A DNA stretch of 19,861 nucleotides, taken from assembly GCA_964472505.1 (NCBI GenBank), contig CAYYQW010000070.1, positions 1 to 19,861 on the forward strand, in the 5' to 3' direction. The notes beneath the pieces were generated by a model. That model saw only the letters and a list, made by a program, of their open reading frames with translations. It was not told where the DNA came from and did no database searches. This document shows positions 5,133 to 13,574 of this stretch, piece by piece. Positions within the stretch are counted from its first letter, which is position 1, and every line of letters begins with the position of its first letter. The translations under genes and the position numbers were made by a program. This stretch comes from JAYEIA01 sp964472505. Its GTDB lineage: Bacteria > Bacteroidota > Bacteroidia > Bacteroidales > JAADGE01.

Positions 5133-7031
5133 ATGAGAGCTAAAAACAAAACCAATTCATTGCCCCTATTAATCAAGTTGTTGCTGCTAACAATTGTTTT
5201 TTCTTTGCATACGCAAATTATTTTCTCTCAGCAGACAAGTGCTGAAATCATGAAGCTTGAAATCAAACTTAAAAAGGCTACGGGAAAGGAAAAATGCCAA
5301 GTATTATTTAAACTCGCCGAAAGCTACATAGAAACCGACACAAAAAAAGCAGAAAGTTATGCGAATCAGGCATTGAAAGAGGCAAAAAAAATAAATAATA
5401 AAAGTTATGAGGCCGATGCATTAAACCAATTAGGCACCATTTTCTACAGAAATAATGCCTATGATGCGGCTACCGATTATTATGAAAAAGAACTAAAGCT
5501 GCGCAAAGAATTAAACGACCGGTTTGATTTGGCCGTGGTCAGTTATAATTTGGCTTCGGCATACGAATATACCGGAAGTGAAAGAAAAGCTATCGGTGCC
5601 TTTGAGCAAAGTTTAAATTATGCGCACAAAGTAAACCACCAAAACTTAATATTGATGAACAATGAAGCACTGTTTCAGCTTTATTTTTCAAAAAACAGAT
5701 ATAAAAAAGCGCTTGAGTATTTTAAAGCATACGTCAGAATAAAAGATTCTACCTTTGTTTTGAAAAAGACAAAACAAATTGCCATTCTGAAAACCGAACA
5801 CGAAGAAACAAAAAAACGGCTGACGGAAATTGACTCGAGCCTGCAAGTAACCGACTCAACACTGCATGTAGTAAAGCAGGAAAAAGATACGCTTCAAAAA
5901 ATCTCTCTCCAAAAATCTCTGGAAATTGAGAATTTAAAGTTAGAGGCACAAGTGAGGAAACAGGAGCTTGAAAACGAAAAATTACAGACAAAATTCTTTC
6001 AATTGATATCCATCGGGTTCGTTTTAGTCGGGTTTTTATTACTGATACTTGCCATTGTTTTATTCAGACGTTACCGATTTAAGAAAAAAATTAATAAACA
6101 TCTGGAGAAAGTAAATGCGGAACTCGAACAACAAAAAGAAGAGATTGAGACCCAAAGAGATCAAATTGAAGAGAAAAATGAAGAACTTCAACAGCAAAAT
6201 GAAGAAATCATAGCCCAAAGAGATGAAATAGAAGCCCAAAGAGATTTAGCCAACGAGCAACGCAACGAAATTGTAGCCGCCATCAATTATGCGCTTCGCA
6301 TCCAAAAAGCCGTATTACCGAGCGAATCACTTATAAATAGTGCACTTCCTAATCACTTTATACTCTTCAAACCGCGCGATATCGTTTCCGGAGATTTTTA
6401 TTGGGTAAATAAAATTGACAACAAAGTTGTATTTGCAGCAGCAGACTGTACAGGACACGGTGTACCGGGAGCTTTCATGAGTATGCTGGGAATTACCTTG
6501 TTAAATGATATTGTAAATCATAAAAAAATCAGCCAAGCAAATTTCATATTAGAGGAATTGCGAAAAGACCTAAAACATGCGCTAAAACAAACAGGCAGAA
6601 AGAATGAGGCTAAAGACGGATTGGATATAGCGCTTTGCGTAATGGATCAAAACACCAATGAACTGGAATATTCCGGAGCCTACAATCCGCTGCTGATAAT
6701 TAGAAATAATAAACTTGAGAAAATAAAAGCAACAAGAAACCCGGTAGGGGTTTACGCTCATGAGAAACCGTTTAAAAATCATAAATTCCGGTTACAAAAA
6801 GACGATGCCCTTTATATTTTCTCTGACGGCTATCCGGATCAATTCGGGAATGAAAAGCCGGGCGATAAAATCAAGAAATTCAAGTCTGCCCGGTTATCCA
6901 CACTTCTCTTAAAAATACATAAAGAAAGCCCCGAAAAGCAAAAAACAATTCTGAACGAAACCATCGAAAATTGGCAGAAAGGAGCCCACGAACAAATAGA
7001 CGACATTATTATTATGGGCATTTTTATTTAA
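5133..7031 (+). CDS. Membrane TPR / coiled-coil / SpoIIE-type PP2C phosphatase
   Basis: A sensor-type protein phosphatase, probably of a partner-switching or two-component-like pathway. From the ATG at 5133 it is 632 aa; the frame stays open further upstream, but that part overlaps the exonuclease and lacks a signal peptide. Order of parts: signal peptide (residues 1-33, LLIKLLLLTIVF), tetratricopeptide repeats (about 45-210, LNQLGTIFYRNNAYDAA and similar), coiled coil, one membrane helix (about 288-312, LVGFLLLILAIVLF), and a second, strongly repetitive coiled coil (EELQQQNEEIIAQRDEIEAQ). The C-terminal SpoIIE domain has metal-binding Asp in SGDFYW (D421), ADCTGHGVPGA (D438), SDG (D565) and QIDDI (D623/D624). 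The TPR part would sit in the periplasm and the phosphatase in the cytoplasm. The short-chain dehydrogenase starts 45 bp later and may be co-transcribed. The anti-anti-sigma or other target is not in view. Confidence 0.9.
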   Translation: MRAKNKTNSLPLLIKLLLLTIVFSLHTQIIFSQQTSAEIMKLEIKLKKATGKEKCQVLFKLAESYIETDTKKAESYANQALKEAKKINNKSYEADALNQLGTIFYRNNAYDAATDYYEKELKLRKELNDRFDLAVVSYNLASAYEYTGSERKAIGAFEQSLNYAHKVNHQNLILMNNEALFQLYFSKNRYKKALEYFKAYVRIKDSTFVLKKTKQIAILKTEHEETKKRLTEIDSSLQVTDSTLHVVKQEKDTLQKISLQKSLEIENLKLEAQVRKQELENEKLQTKFFQLISIGFVLVGFLLLILAIVLFRRYRFKKKINKHLEKVNAELEQQKEEIETQRDQIEEKNEELQQQNEEIIAQRDEIEAQRDLANEQRNEIVAAINYALRIQKAVLPSESLINSALPNHFILFKPRDIVSGDFYWVNKIDNKVVFAAADCTGHGVPGAFMSMLGITLLNDIVNHKKISQANFILEELRKDLKHALKQTGRKNEAKDGLDIALCVMDQNTNELEYSGAYNPLLIIRNNKLEKIKATRNPVGVYAHEKPFKNHKFRLQKDDALYIFSDGYPDQFGNEKPGDKIKKFKSARLSTLLLKIHKESPEKQKTILNETIENWQKGAHEQIDDIIIMGIFI

Positions 7032-7076
7032 TCGTACGATAAAACCGACAAATAAACCTTCGAAAAAAACAATATC

Positions 7077-7877
7077 ATGAAACACGCTGTAATTACTGGA
7101 AGCTCAAGAGGTATAGGATTTGGTTTAGCAAAAGAATTCCTGAAACAAGGATTTACGGTAAGTATTTCGGGCTCAAACCAACTCAGCACATTCAAAGCTG
7201 CCGAAAAATTAAAAAAAGAATATTCGGAAGATTTATTTGTGGCCGCGCCCTGCGATGTTCGCTCAAGAGATGATATCCGAAACTTATGGAAGCTGTCGGA
7301 AGATAAATTCGGCCGAGTGGACATTTGGGTTAATAATGCCGGAATCGGACAATCTAATGACTATTTTTGGAATCTTGAAGACAGCGAAACAGATGCCATT
7401 ATTGACATCAACCTAAAAGGCCTGATAAAATGCTCGGCTTATGTGTACCGAAAAATGCACGAACAAAATTTCGGAAAAATATATAACATGGAAGGTCTCG
7501 GAAGCCAAGGCCGTATGATGCCCAAAGTGGAGATATACGGAACAACTAAGCGTGCCGTAAATTATTTCACTGAAAGTTTTGCGAAAGATATAAAAGGCGG
7601 GCAAATCATAGCCGCTGCCATAAGCCCGGGCATGGTAGTTACCGACTTACTGATGAACCCCATAGACTCGGACAGCCCCGACCGAAGACGTTTTGAAAAA
7701 ATCGTAAATATTTTGGGAGACCGAGTAGAAACCGTAAGCCCTTTCTTAGTGAAGAAAATGATCAAAAATAACAAAAACGGCAAAGCCATTCGTTGGCTCA
7801 CCGGCCGGAAAATTGCATTTCGTTTCTTAAAAAGTCTTTTTGTCAAAAGAAATGTCATAGAAAATACGCAAGAATAA
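7077..7877 (+). CDS. Short-chain dehydrogenase/reductase (SDR family)
   Basis: A 266-aa NAD(P)H-dependent oxidoreductase with a Rossmann fold. The cofactor motif TGSSRGIG is at residues 7-14, NNAG at 86-89, and the active-site Tyr and Lys are Y154 and K158 in YGTTK. A Ser is present in the NMEGLGSQG segment 11 residues before the Tyr. NMEG.GS.G together with SPGMVVTDLL recalls the clade that includes plant chlorophyll b reductases (NYC1/NOL) and many bacterial relatives of unknown substrate; this is from memory, not a search. A basic C-terminal stretch (GRKIAFRFLKSLFVKR) is unusual for a soluble SDR and might touch the membrane. It starts 45 bp after the phosphatase stop with no obvious promoter between, so they may share a transcript. 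The substrate is unknown. Confidence 0.88.
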   Translation: MKHAVITGSSRGIGFGLAKEFLKQGFTVSISGSNQLSTFKAAEKLKKEYSEDLFVAAPCDVRSRDDIRNLWKLSEDKFGRVDIWVNNAGIGQSNDYFWNLEDSETDAIIDINLKGLIKCSAYVYRKMHEQNFGKIYNMEGLGSQGRMMPKVEIYGTTKRAVNYFTESFAKDIKGGQIIAAAISPGMVVTDLLMNPIDSDSPDRRRFEKIVNILGDRVETVSPFLVKKMIKNNKNGKAIRWLTGRKIAFRFLKSLFVKRNVIENTQE

Positions 7878-7951
7878 CTTACTTATAATGAACACTAAAC
7901 ATATTTATCAAAAAAAAACTTTAGAAAAAATGCATTTTTTTTGTCGAAAAA

Positions 7952-7982
7952 TTTGCCGGTAAAAAAATATCTTATACATTTG
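7952..7982 (+). promoter_or_regulatory. Bacteroidota-type promoter for tRNA-Glu and rpsT
   Basis: TTTG at 7952-7955, 19-nt spacer, TACATTTG at 7975-7982: a full match to TTTG-N19-TAnnTTTG. The expected start near 7990 leaves only ~10 nt before the tRNA. No second promoter is seen before rpsT. Confidence 0.75.
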
Positions 7983-7999
7983 CATTCCGAAATCAATAC

Positions 8000-8071
8000 G
8001 GTCCGTTCGTCTAGTGGTTAGGACGCCAGGTTTTCATCCTGGTAGCAGGGGTTCGATTCCCCTACGGACTG
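8000..8071 (+). tRNA. tRNA-Glu (TTC)
   Basis: The acceptor stem GGTCCGT pairs with ACGGACT (G-T at 1-72). The D arm is CGTCTAGTGGTTAGGACG, the anticodon arm CCAGG-TTTTCAT-CCTGG with anticodon TTC, and the T arm AGGGG-TTCGATT-CCCCT; the discriminator is G. CCA is not encoded. It lies 27 bp before rpsT, and a T-rich stretch (8075-8082) follows the tRNA. Confidence 0.97.
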
Positions 8072-8098
8072 CAATTTTTTTTTATAAAAATAATCCGA

Positions 8099-8353
8099 AT
8101 GGCAAATCATCAATCAGCACTCAAAAGAATAAGACAGACTAAAAGTCGAAACATGCGTAATCGTTATTTCTTAGTTACCGCACGTAACGCTATGAGAAAA
8201 TTACGCGGTATGACTGACAAGAAAGAAGCAGAAGAATACATGCCGAAAGTATTCAGCATGATCGATAAATTAGCTAAGCGCAATGTTTATCATGATAATA
8301 AAGCTGATAACTTAAAAGCAAAGTTGAACAAACACGTTAGTAATCTTTCATAG
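8099..8353 (+). CDS. rpsT: 30S ribosomal protein S20
   Basis: An 84-aa, very basic, all-helical protein that binds 16S rRNA in the small subunit body. The N-terminus MANHQSALKRIRQTKSRNM is diagnostic (S20 proteins begin MAN..SA.KR..), followed by RNAMRKLRG and a second helix ending KLNKHVSNLS. Length agrees with the family (about 84-90 aa). It lies 27 bp after tRNA-Glu and is probably expressed from the same promoter, then closed by a hairpin terminator 24 bp after the stop. The T-rich stretch between the tRNA and the ATG could attenuate transcription, but no clear stem precedes it apart from the tRNA. Confidence 0.97.
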   Translation: MANHQSALKRIRQTKSRNMRNRYFLVTARNAMRKLRGMTDKKEAEEYMPKVFSMIDKLAKRNVYHDNKADNLKAKLNKHVSNLS

Positions 8354-8376
8354 TTTACAAATCGTTTCATAACAAT

Positions 8377-8409
8377 AAAAAAGGTTGCCGGTTCAGGCAG
8401 CCTTTTTTT
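8377..8409 (+). terminator. rpsT intrinsic terminator
   Basis: Stem AAGGTTGCC / GGCAGCCTT with one G-T wobble and loop GGTTCA, flanked by an A run on the left and seven T on the right, so it can also work leftward. Confidence 0.85.
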
Positions 8410-8491
8410 ATAGCTTAATGTTTGAGTCCACTCCGAAAAGTACAAATAAAAACAAGCGATATGTTTAAGCTGCTCATAAACAACTCGTTCC

Positions 8492-8519
8492 AAAACCGAC
8501 GGGTTAACCCGTCGGTTTT
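8492..8519. terminator. Bidirectional terminator palindrome
   Basis: A perfect 12-bp stem AAAACCGACGGG - TTAA - CCCGTCGGTTTT with T4 on both strands, between the convergent rpsT and DUF4249/TonB operons. Confidence 0.7.
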
Positions 8520-8626
8520 GCTAAAAAAGCGACAATCTGTTTTGCGTGAGGTCAGAAGTTCTGATTCTTCAATCACCACTATTTAATTGCAGTAAAGCCA
8601 AACTCAGAGCAAACCGACCGTTTTCC

Positions 8627-8672
8627 GGCTCTGACCTCTGACATCTGAAATCTGACCTCTGAAATCAGAAAT
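8627..8672. repeat. Degenerate CTGACCTCTGA-type short repeat
   Basis: Successive copies CTCTGAC, CTCTGAC, ATCTGAA, ATCTGAC, CTCTGAA, ATCAGAA occur within 46 bp just after the end of the DUF4249 gene. Related words (GAGGTCAGAAG, TTCTGATTC) occur at about 8549-8570. Confidence 0.55.
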
Positions 8673-8676
8673 CCCA

Positions 8677-9654
8677 CTAATTAAAGCCTATTGAATCTGT
8701 ATGCGTGCTGTAACCCGTAAAAATACCATAACCGTTCTCAACATTACTCATAACATTTACCGGCTCGGCAAAGGGGTTGTATGCCGCATCTTCATATTTA
8801 GAATAAGAAATTACAAAATTGAAAAAATCTTCGGATACCGAGTGCAAATTCACATAAATGGGCGAAAGCGGTAAAGCATTATAACTGCCGTAGGCATATT
8901 CCGTAAAAGACCAACTGTAAATTCGAGCAGATAAGGTATAAGTTTGCCCGTCGAAAAAATCATCGGATATCACATATCCGGAGAAATTTCTCATATATAA
9001 ATAATTTTCATAAGAGAGCGCATTGATATCATAACTCAAACTTACCATCTGCTCGCCTATTCTTATTTCATAACCGTCTTCCCATTTATACTTTGGCATC
9101 AGGCAACTAAAGGTCAGGAAATAATAATTTTTTTCGTCTGCCGGGTCTTCAAACTTTATTTCGATGAGACCCTCCTCGCTCATTCTTACAATAGTGGTAT
9201 CAAAATATTGCTGAGTCTGCGGATTCCACCATTGTTCCGTAACCGAGTCTAAGGTGAAATCGGTATTCAGCTCTTTTACGGCAACCGGCTGAGGGATAAA
9301 CGTGTTACTTCTTATTTCCTCAAAACTTCCGGCAGATGCTCTGATTTCATAGCTTTTACCGGCTTCCGGGCGGCTTGTTCCGGAATAAAATCCGTTGGAA
9401 TCGTACTGCAAGCTTTCTTTGATTTGTCCGTCTTCATACAAAACAACATTTGCATCGGAAATAAACTTAAAACTATTATTGGATTCCAAAACGCCCAAGC
9501 TTTGAGCCAAATTTATTTGTACCGTACTGTCGGTATTTATAAAACCGTTCAATACCAAAACTTTATCCTTTTCATCAAGCTCAATATCAATATATTCGCG
9601 ACAAGCGGAAAACATAAAAATAAGGCTGAGAAATATAATGATTGTTCGTTTCAT
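8677..9654 (-). CDS. DUF4249 family lipoprotein
   Basis: A 325-aa surface or periplasmic lipoprotein: signal peptide with lipobox FSAC (Cys18), followed by an all-beta body. The opening (EYIDIELDEKDKVLVLNGFI, then VQINLAQSLGVLES and NVVLYEDGQ) matches the DUF4249 pattern of Bacteroidota, where the protein is encoded next to a TonB-dependent receptor with an N-terminal carboxypeptidase-like domain. It starts 12 bp after that receptor's stop, at the distal end of the operon, so joint expression is expected. Function is not established; by analogy with SusD-like partners it may help capture a substrate for the receptor, which is inference. The frame ends at TAG, and the degenerate CTGACCTCTGA repeat begins immediately after. 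Confidence 0.85.
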   Translation of the reverse strand: MKRTIIIFLSLIFMFSACREYIDIELDEKDKVLVLNGFINTDSTVQINLAQSLGVLESNNSFKFISDANVVLYEDGQIKESLQYDSNGFYSGTSRPEAGKSYEIRASAGSFEEIRSNTFIPQPVAVKELNTDFTLDSVTEQWWNPQTQQYFDTTIVRMSEEGLIEIKFEDPADEKNYYFLTFSCLMPKYKWEDGYEIRIGEQMVSLSYDINALSYENYLYMRNFSGYVISDDFFDGQTYTLSARIYSWSFTEYAYGSYNALPLSPIYVNLHSVSEDFFNFVISYSKYEDAAYNPFAEPVNVMSNVENGYGIFTGYSTHTDSIGFN

Positions 9655-9666
9655 TGCTTTTTTGTT

Positions 9667-12090
9667 TTACTTCAATTTATAAGTGTAACTAATAGAAGGA
9701 ATAATCGGGAAAAGGCTGTATTTTACCAACTTTCGGTTATCATTATTGTTGTAAGAACCAAGAAAATCGCCTCTAAAATCAACAAAAAACGGGTTTTTTC
9801 TGTTGTAGGCATTATAAACGGCAATGCTCCAAGTTCTGAAACCAAAAGTTTTCTCTTTCGTGAAATTGATGCCCACATCCAAACGATGATATGCCGGCAA
9901 ACGGTAATTATTGCGCGTTCCGTAATACTCAACCGTTTCGTAATAATAATAATCGTAACCGTAAGGGTCTTGCAAGATTTCGATATAATTAGTTAGCTGA
10001 CTTACAGGCATATAGCGTTGGGTAGCCAGAGTTACGGCATTTCCGGTGCCATACACCCAGGTAACACCCATATCTACTTTATCATTAAACTCATAACTCA
10101 AGCTAATGCTGATATCGTGTCTGCGATCGTATCTAAAGGGGAAGCGCTCACCAAAAGCAATGTTTTCAAATTGCCTCTCGGTCCACGATAAAGTGTAGGC
10201 AAGCCAACCGTTAAATTGGCCGTATTTTTTTTGCAGCATAAATTCGCCGCCGTAAGACCAGCCTTGCCCTATCTCAATTTTATCTTCCCAGCTTTCACCG
10301 GCGACGCCTCCGCTCTCCGGGTCGCTAAAAAAACTGGCTCCTTCTTCATATTCAATCAAATTCTGCATTTCTTTGTAAAAACCTTCTAAGGTAAGATTTA
10401 AATCATTTTTTAAAGAAAAAGCCAATCCGGCAGCATACTGTTCGGAATGTTGCGGCGAAATACGGTCGGTAGCCGGCAGCCATAAATCGGTAGGCAAGCC
10501 GATGGTACTGTTGGTAAGAAAATGCAGATATTGTGTCATCTGCACATAAGAGGCTTTCAGCGAAATTTTATCACTAATCAAAAAACGGCCTGAAAGACGC
10601 GGCTGAACGGAATAATACATGGTATCGCGCACACTAAAGCCGGAAAAATGCCCGCCGACATTAAATTTGAAGCGTTTTCCGATTCTGAAATCATCTTCGA
10701 CATAAACGGCAAATTCTTGTGCATAAAGGTTTCCGCTTCCGAAAGTTGTATCTATGCTCATATTTTCATAATTATCACTGTACCGAAAAGCCGAAACACC
10801 GGGCTTAAACACATGATATATCCCGGAAGCTCCGAATTTTATATTATGAGAAGGCAAAGGGCTGTAATCCATATCAATTTTTAGAGCCAAATCTTCAATA
10901 CCCGATAGATACTCCACGGCCCATTCCTGCTGTTCATTATTATAGTTCCATTCATCATATATGGCAGTTACAAAGCGATAATCGCTGTATGTAAAGGTAA
11001 GGTTTCCAAACAGTTTAGAATTAAAAATATGATTCCAACGTAAGGCTGAAGTTAGGTTTCCCCAATGTAAATCGAAATCGGTACTGTAGCTGTCGCCGCC
11101 ATAGGTATCCTTGGCTTTTACATAAGCTTTATCTTTTCCGGCATAAACACTGAGGTAAAGCCGGTCGCGTTGCGAAAACCGATGATTGACCTTAGCGTTT
11201 ATGTCATAAAAAAAATAGCCGGCATTTAACGAGGAGCCGTAGGCTGCCGAAGAAACCATACGCATAATGGGCGCTGCAAGTAAATCCAAATAAGTACGCC
11301 GACCGGAAACTATAAAAGAAGTTTTATCTTTGATGATAGGCCCTTCTACCGAAATTTTACTGGCGATAATGCCCGAAGAAGCCTCGCCGCGTATTTTTTT
11401 CATATTGCCTTCTTTCATCCGAATATCCAATACCGATGAAAGCCGCCCGCCGTAACGCGCCGGAAATCCGCCTTTGATTAGCGATACATCATTTATGGCA
11501 TAACCGTTGAAAACGGAAAAAAACCCGAACAAATGATTCACATTATAAACCGGAACGCCGTCGAGCAGAATCAGGTTTTGATCGGAGCTGCCGCCGCGCA
11601 CATAAAATCCGCCCGTACCCTCCGTGCCGGATTGTACACCGGGCAATAATTGCACGGCTTTCAAAACATCGGTTTCACCCAACAACACCGGCATTTTCAA
11701 AATGGACTTAATCGGGATGCTCACCTCGCTCATTTGGCTGCTTTTAACCTGATTTTCACCTTCCACCAAAACCTCCTCCAACTCAGTTCCGGCTTGCAAG
11801 CGAATGGTGAGCAGCGTATCTTTTTTTAGGTCAAAATCAATTTTTTGCGATGCATAGCCCACAAAACTCACGTTAAGCGATAAATCTTCCTGCGGAAGTG
11901 TAATGCTGAAAAACCCGTAATTGTTCGTTACGGTTCCCTGCAAGGGATTATCCGGATTATAAACTCCGGCTCCGGGAAGGCGTTCACCGCTTTGGGCATC
12001 TTCCACATAGCCGCTTACGGTTACTTTTTGTGCTTCTGCTCCCAAAAACGCAATGAGCAAAAGCGCTGAAAAAATGCATTTCTTTAACAT
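9667..12090 (-). CDS. TonB-dependent outer membrane receptor with carboxypeptidase-like N-domain
   Basis: An 807-aa outer membrane active transporter powered by TonB. A signal peptide (residues 1-20, ending in AEA) is followed by a carboxypeptidase-regulatory-like domain (about 22-105: VSGYVEDAQSGERLPGAGV, NNYGFFSITLP, VSFVGYASQ). The plug domain (about 125-230) contains LPGVQSGTEGTGGFYVRGGS, then NLILLDGVPVYNVNHLFGFF and FPARYGGRLSSVLDIRMKEG. A ~570-residue beta-barrel of alternating aromatic strands follows and ends ISYTYKLK. This is the usual DUF4249-partner type rather than a SusC. The upstream gene stops 14 bp before it and DUF4249 starts 12 bp after, so it is the third gene of a four-gene unit. 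The substrate cannot be read from sequence; no TonB/ExbB or metal-related gene is nearby. Confidence 0.93.
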   Translation of the reverse strand: MLKKCIFSALLLIAFLGAEAQKVTVSGYVEDAQSGERLPGAGVYNPDNPLQGTVTNNYGFFSITLPQEDLSLNVSFVGYASQKIDFDLKKDTLLTIRLQAGTELEEVLVEGENQVKSSQMSEVSIPIKSILKMPVLLGETDVLKAVQLLPGVQSGTEGTGGFYVRGGSSDQNLILLDGVPVYNVNHLFGFFSVFNGYAINDVSLIKGGFPARYGGRLSSVLDIRMKEGNMKKIRGEASSGIIASKISVEGPIIKDKTSFIVSGRRTYLDLLAAPIMRMVSSAAYGSSLNAGYFFYDINAKVNHRFSQRDRLYLSVYAGKDKAYVKAKDTYGGDSYSTDFDLHWGNLTSALRWNHIFNSKLFGNLTFTYSDYRFVTAIYDEWNYNNEQQEWAVEYLSGIEDLALKIDMDYSPLPSHNIKFGASGIYHVFKPGVSAFRYSDNYENMSIDTTFGSGNLYAQEFAVYVEDDFRIGKRFKFNVGGHFSGFSVRDTMYYSVQPRLSGRFLISDKISLKASYVQMTQYLHFLTNSTIGLPTDLWLPATDRISPQHSEQYAAGLAFSLKNDLNLTLEGFYKEMQNLIEYEEGASFFSDPESGGVAGESWEDKIEIGQGWSYGGEFMLQKKYGQFNGWLAYTLSWTERQFENIAFGERFPFRYDRRHDISISLSYEFNDKVDMGVTWVYGTGNAVTLATQRYMPVSQLTNYIEILQDPYGYDYYYYETVEYYGTRNNYRLPAYHRLDVGINFTKEKTFGFRTWSIAVYNAYNRKNPFFVDFRGDFLGSYNNNDNRKLVKYSLFPIIPSISYTYKLK

Positions 12091-12104
12091 ACGATTAATT
12101 GTGT

Positions 12105-12944
12105 TTAGTTATTTAATAAAAAGTCTTTCACCGCTTTAGGGAAAGCATCCGTGGGAAAGGCATGCTCCGGATCAAGCGGGTCATAAACAACCAACTCGCG
12201 TTCCTCGTCTCGCAAGCGATAGGTTCTATGAGTAGTACCCACGGCCGTATATTCCTTACCGTCTGATGCCGTAAATTTAAAAAACAAGCGATATACGGTT
12301 TGGTTATTAATACGCGTATTGGTGGGTTCCTCGCCGGAAAACTCACCCCAAACGGTTTCTCCGGTTTCCAATACTTGGGCTGTTCGTTTGGTTTTTACTA
12401 TACTCAAAACTAAAAAAATAATCCCGATGGCCGGGAATATCATCAAAAAAAGAAGAATCCACCAAGGCATTACACTTTCATTATAATCAGCTAACTCGGA
12501 AATACCCGGATTGTCGGCGGCATAACGAATTCGGATGCTGTCGCCGGGCTGTGCAATACCGGCATATTTTTTTGCATCGCCCCGAAAGCTTGTTCCGTTT
12601 TCAAGTACAAAAATATAAGCATACTTATATAACAACTGTTCATTCACGGAAGTATTTGTAGGGCTTACCGCTTCAATTTTGCCGTAAACTGTCGGCGAAT
12701 CGGACTTAATACCCAAAGCAGTATCATCTAAAACGAAGCTGCCAAATACAAGCATAAAAATACTCCCGGTAAGCGTAAATGCCAAACCAATCACTCCGCG
12801 TACATCGGAGAAAAAAATCTTAATTTTCAGACCAAAAGGAACATTGCGAACTGTTTTGCTTTTTTCGCTTGCCGTAAATTTAAATTCCGAACCGTTGTCG
12901 AGAAAACGGTTTTTTTCGGTATTTGATTGTTTATCAAAGCGCAT
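12105..12944 (-). CDS. DUF3592-like membrane protein with two related halves
   Basis: A 279-aa membrane protein, probably of the DUF3592 type. After a ~45-residue cytosolic start there are two membrane segments: VIGLAFTLTGSIFMLVFG (about 55-72) and WWILLFLMIFPAIGIIFLVL (about 163-182). Each is followed by a similar beta-rich extracytoplasmic or cytoplasmic module. The first reads YGKIEAVSPTNTSVNEQLLY, then FRGDAK and GDSIRIRYAADNPGIS; the second WGEFSGEEPTNTRINNQTVY, then YTAVGTTH and ELVVYDPLDPEHAFP. The shared PTNT..N.Q..Y and Y...P words suggest an internal duplication. Function is unknown. It lies 17 bp after the four-helix protein and 14 bp before the TonB receptor, which suggests a shared envelope role. 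Confidence 0.7.
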   Translation of the reverse strand: MRFDKQSNTEKNRFLDNGSEFKFTASEKSKTVRNVPFGLKIKIFFSDVRGVIGLAFTLTGSIFMLVFGSFVLDDTALGIKSDSPTVYGKIEAVSPTNTSVNEQLLYKYAYIFVLENGTSFRGDAKKYAGIAQPGDSIRIRYAADNPGISELADYNESVMPWWILLFLMIFPAIGIIFLVLSIVKTKRTAQVLETGETVWGEFSGEEPTNTRINNQTVYRLFFKFTASDGKEYTAVGTTHRTYRLRDEERELVVYDPLDPEHAFPTDAFPKAVKDFLLNN

Positions 12945-12961
12945 GGTAAAAAAGTTATGGT

Positions 12962-13486
12962 TTATTTTAAGTTCTCAGTTTCATCGACCTCGTCATCCAA
13001 ATCGTCAATTACAGATTCTGATTGGTCTGTGTCTGTATCATATATGAATGCTTTTCGAAACGAATTTTCGGAAGGCTTATTAATTAAAAGTGCCGCCAAA
13101 GCAATAGCGGCCATATATACACTTTCAATTTTGCCGCTGAGCAAATACACAGCTACGGAAAAGAAGCCCGCAAACTCAAATAAAGCGTACTTGAGAATTA
13201 AAGCCATTCGGTAAACTTTCATGTTTTGTTGCACATTGTCGGTTTTTCGCTTAATTATTTTTTCATAAACATAATATCCGCCCGGCAAAGCCACTATAAC
13301 CAGCAGATAAGAAAAATAAGACAAGTAGTGAAAACTGTCGAAAGCCGCAGTTTGAGTCGGGTCAATCAAAACAAAATGCGTTACAGCTAAAAACATGGTT
13401 AAACCGGCCGTTACGGCAGCCCAGATGATTAGAAGTTGCTTTACATTTTCCTTTATAAATGCATCGGCATTGGTGTCTTGGGTCAT
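12962..13486 (-). CDS. Four-helix membrane protein of unknown function
   Basis: I do not recognise a family. The 174-aa product has four predicted membrane segments: LLIIWAAVTAGLTMFLAVTH (about 18-37), YLSYFSYLLVIVALPGGYYV (about 54-73), a third beginning ALFEFAGFFSVAVYLL (about 101-116), and VYMAAIALAALLI (about 123-135). A very acidic tail follows (DTDTDQSESVIDDLDDEVDE). It is the first gene of the leftward unit that continues with the DUF3592-like protein, the TonB receptor and the DUF4249 lipoprotein. ATG at 13484-13486 follows a 90-bp gap from the FKBP gene, which could hold the promoter; GAAAGTTA just upstream is a 7/8 match to the reverse of TAnnTTTG, but its upstream partner is poor. 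Confidence 0.75.
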   Translation of the reverse strand: MTQDTNADAFIKENVKQLLIIWAAVTAGLTMFLAVTHFVLIDPTQTAAFDSFHYLSYFSYLLVIVALPGGYYVYEKIIKRKTDNVQQNMKVYRMALILKYALFEFAGFFSVAVYLLSGKIESVYMAAIALAALLINKPSENSFRKAFIYDTDTDQSESVIDDLDDEVDETENLK

Positions 13487-13574
13487 ATTCCGAAAGTTAA
13501 ATTAGATAAAGTTTGGTTTTGAAAAAACTCAATAGTATAAACATCATTTGTTCATAAAATATTTTATTGGAGTG

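Larger units (their letters stand above)
8410..8676. other. Intergenic region between convergent rpsT and the DUF4249 gene, no gene
   Basis: No credible ORF is present. It holds a perfect palindrome at 8492-8519 and a degenerate tandem of CTGAC/CTGAA words near 8627-8672; the rest is featureless. Confidence 0.7.

Noticed and set aside
7028..7324. 98-codon minus-strand ORF over the start of the dehydrogenase
   Set aside because: The plus frame has an intact Rossmann motif at its start; the antisense product is not recognisable.
9424..9996. 190-codon plus-strand ORF opposite the DUF4249 start and receptor end
   Set aside because: It spans two well-supported minus-strand genes and resembles no protein.
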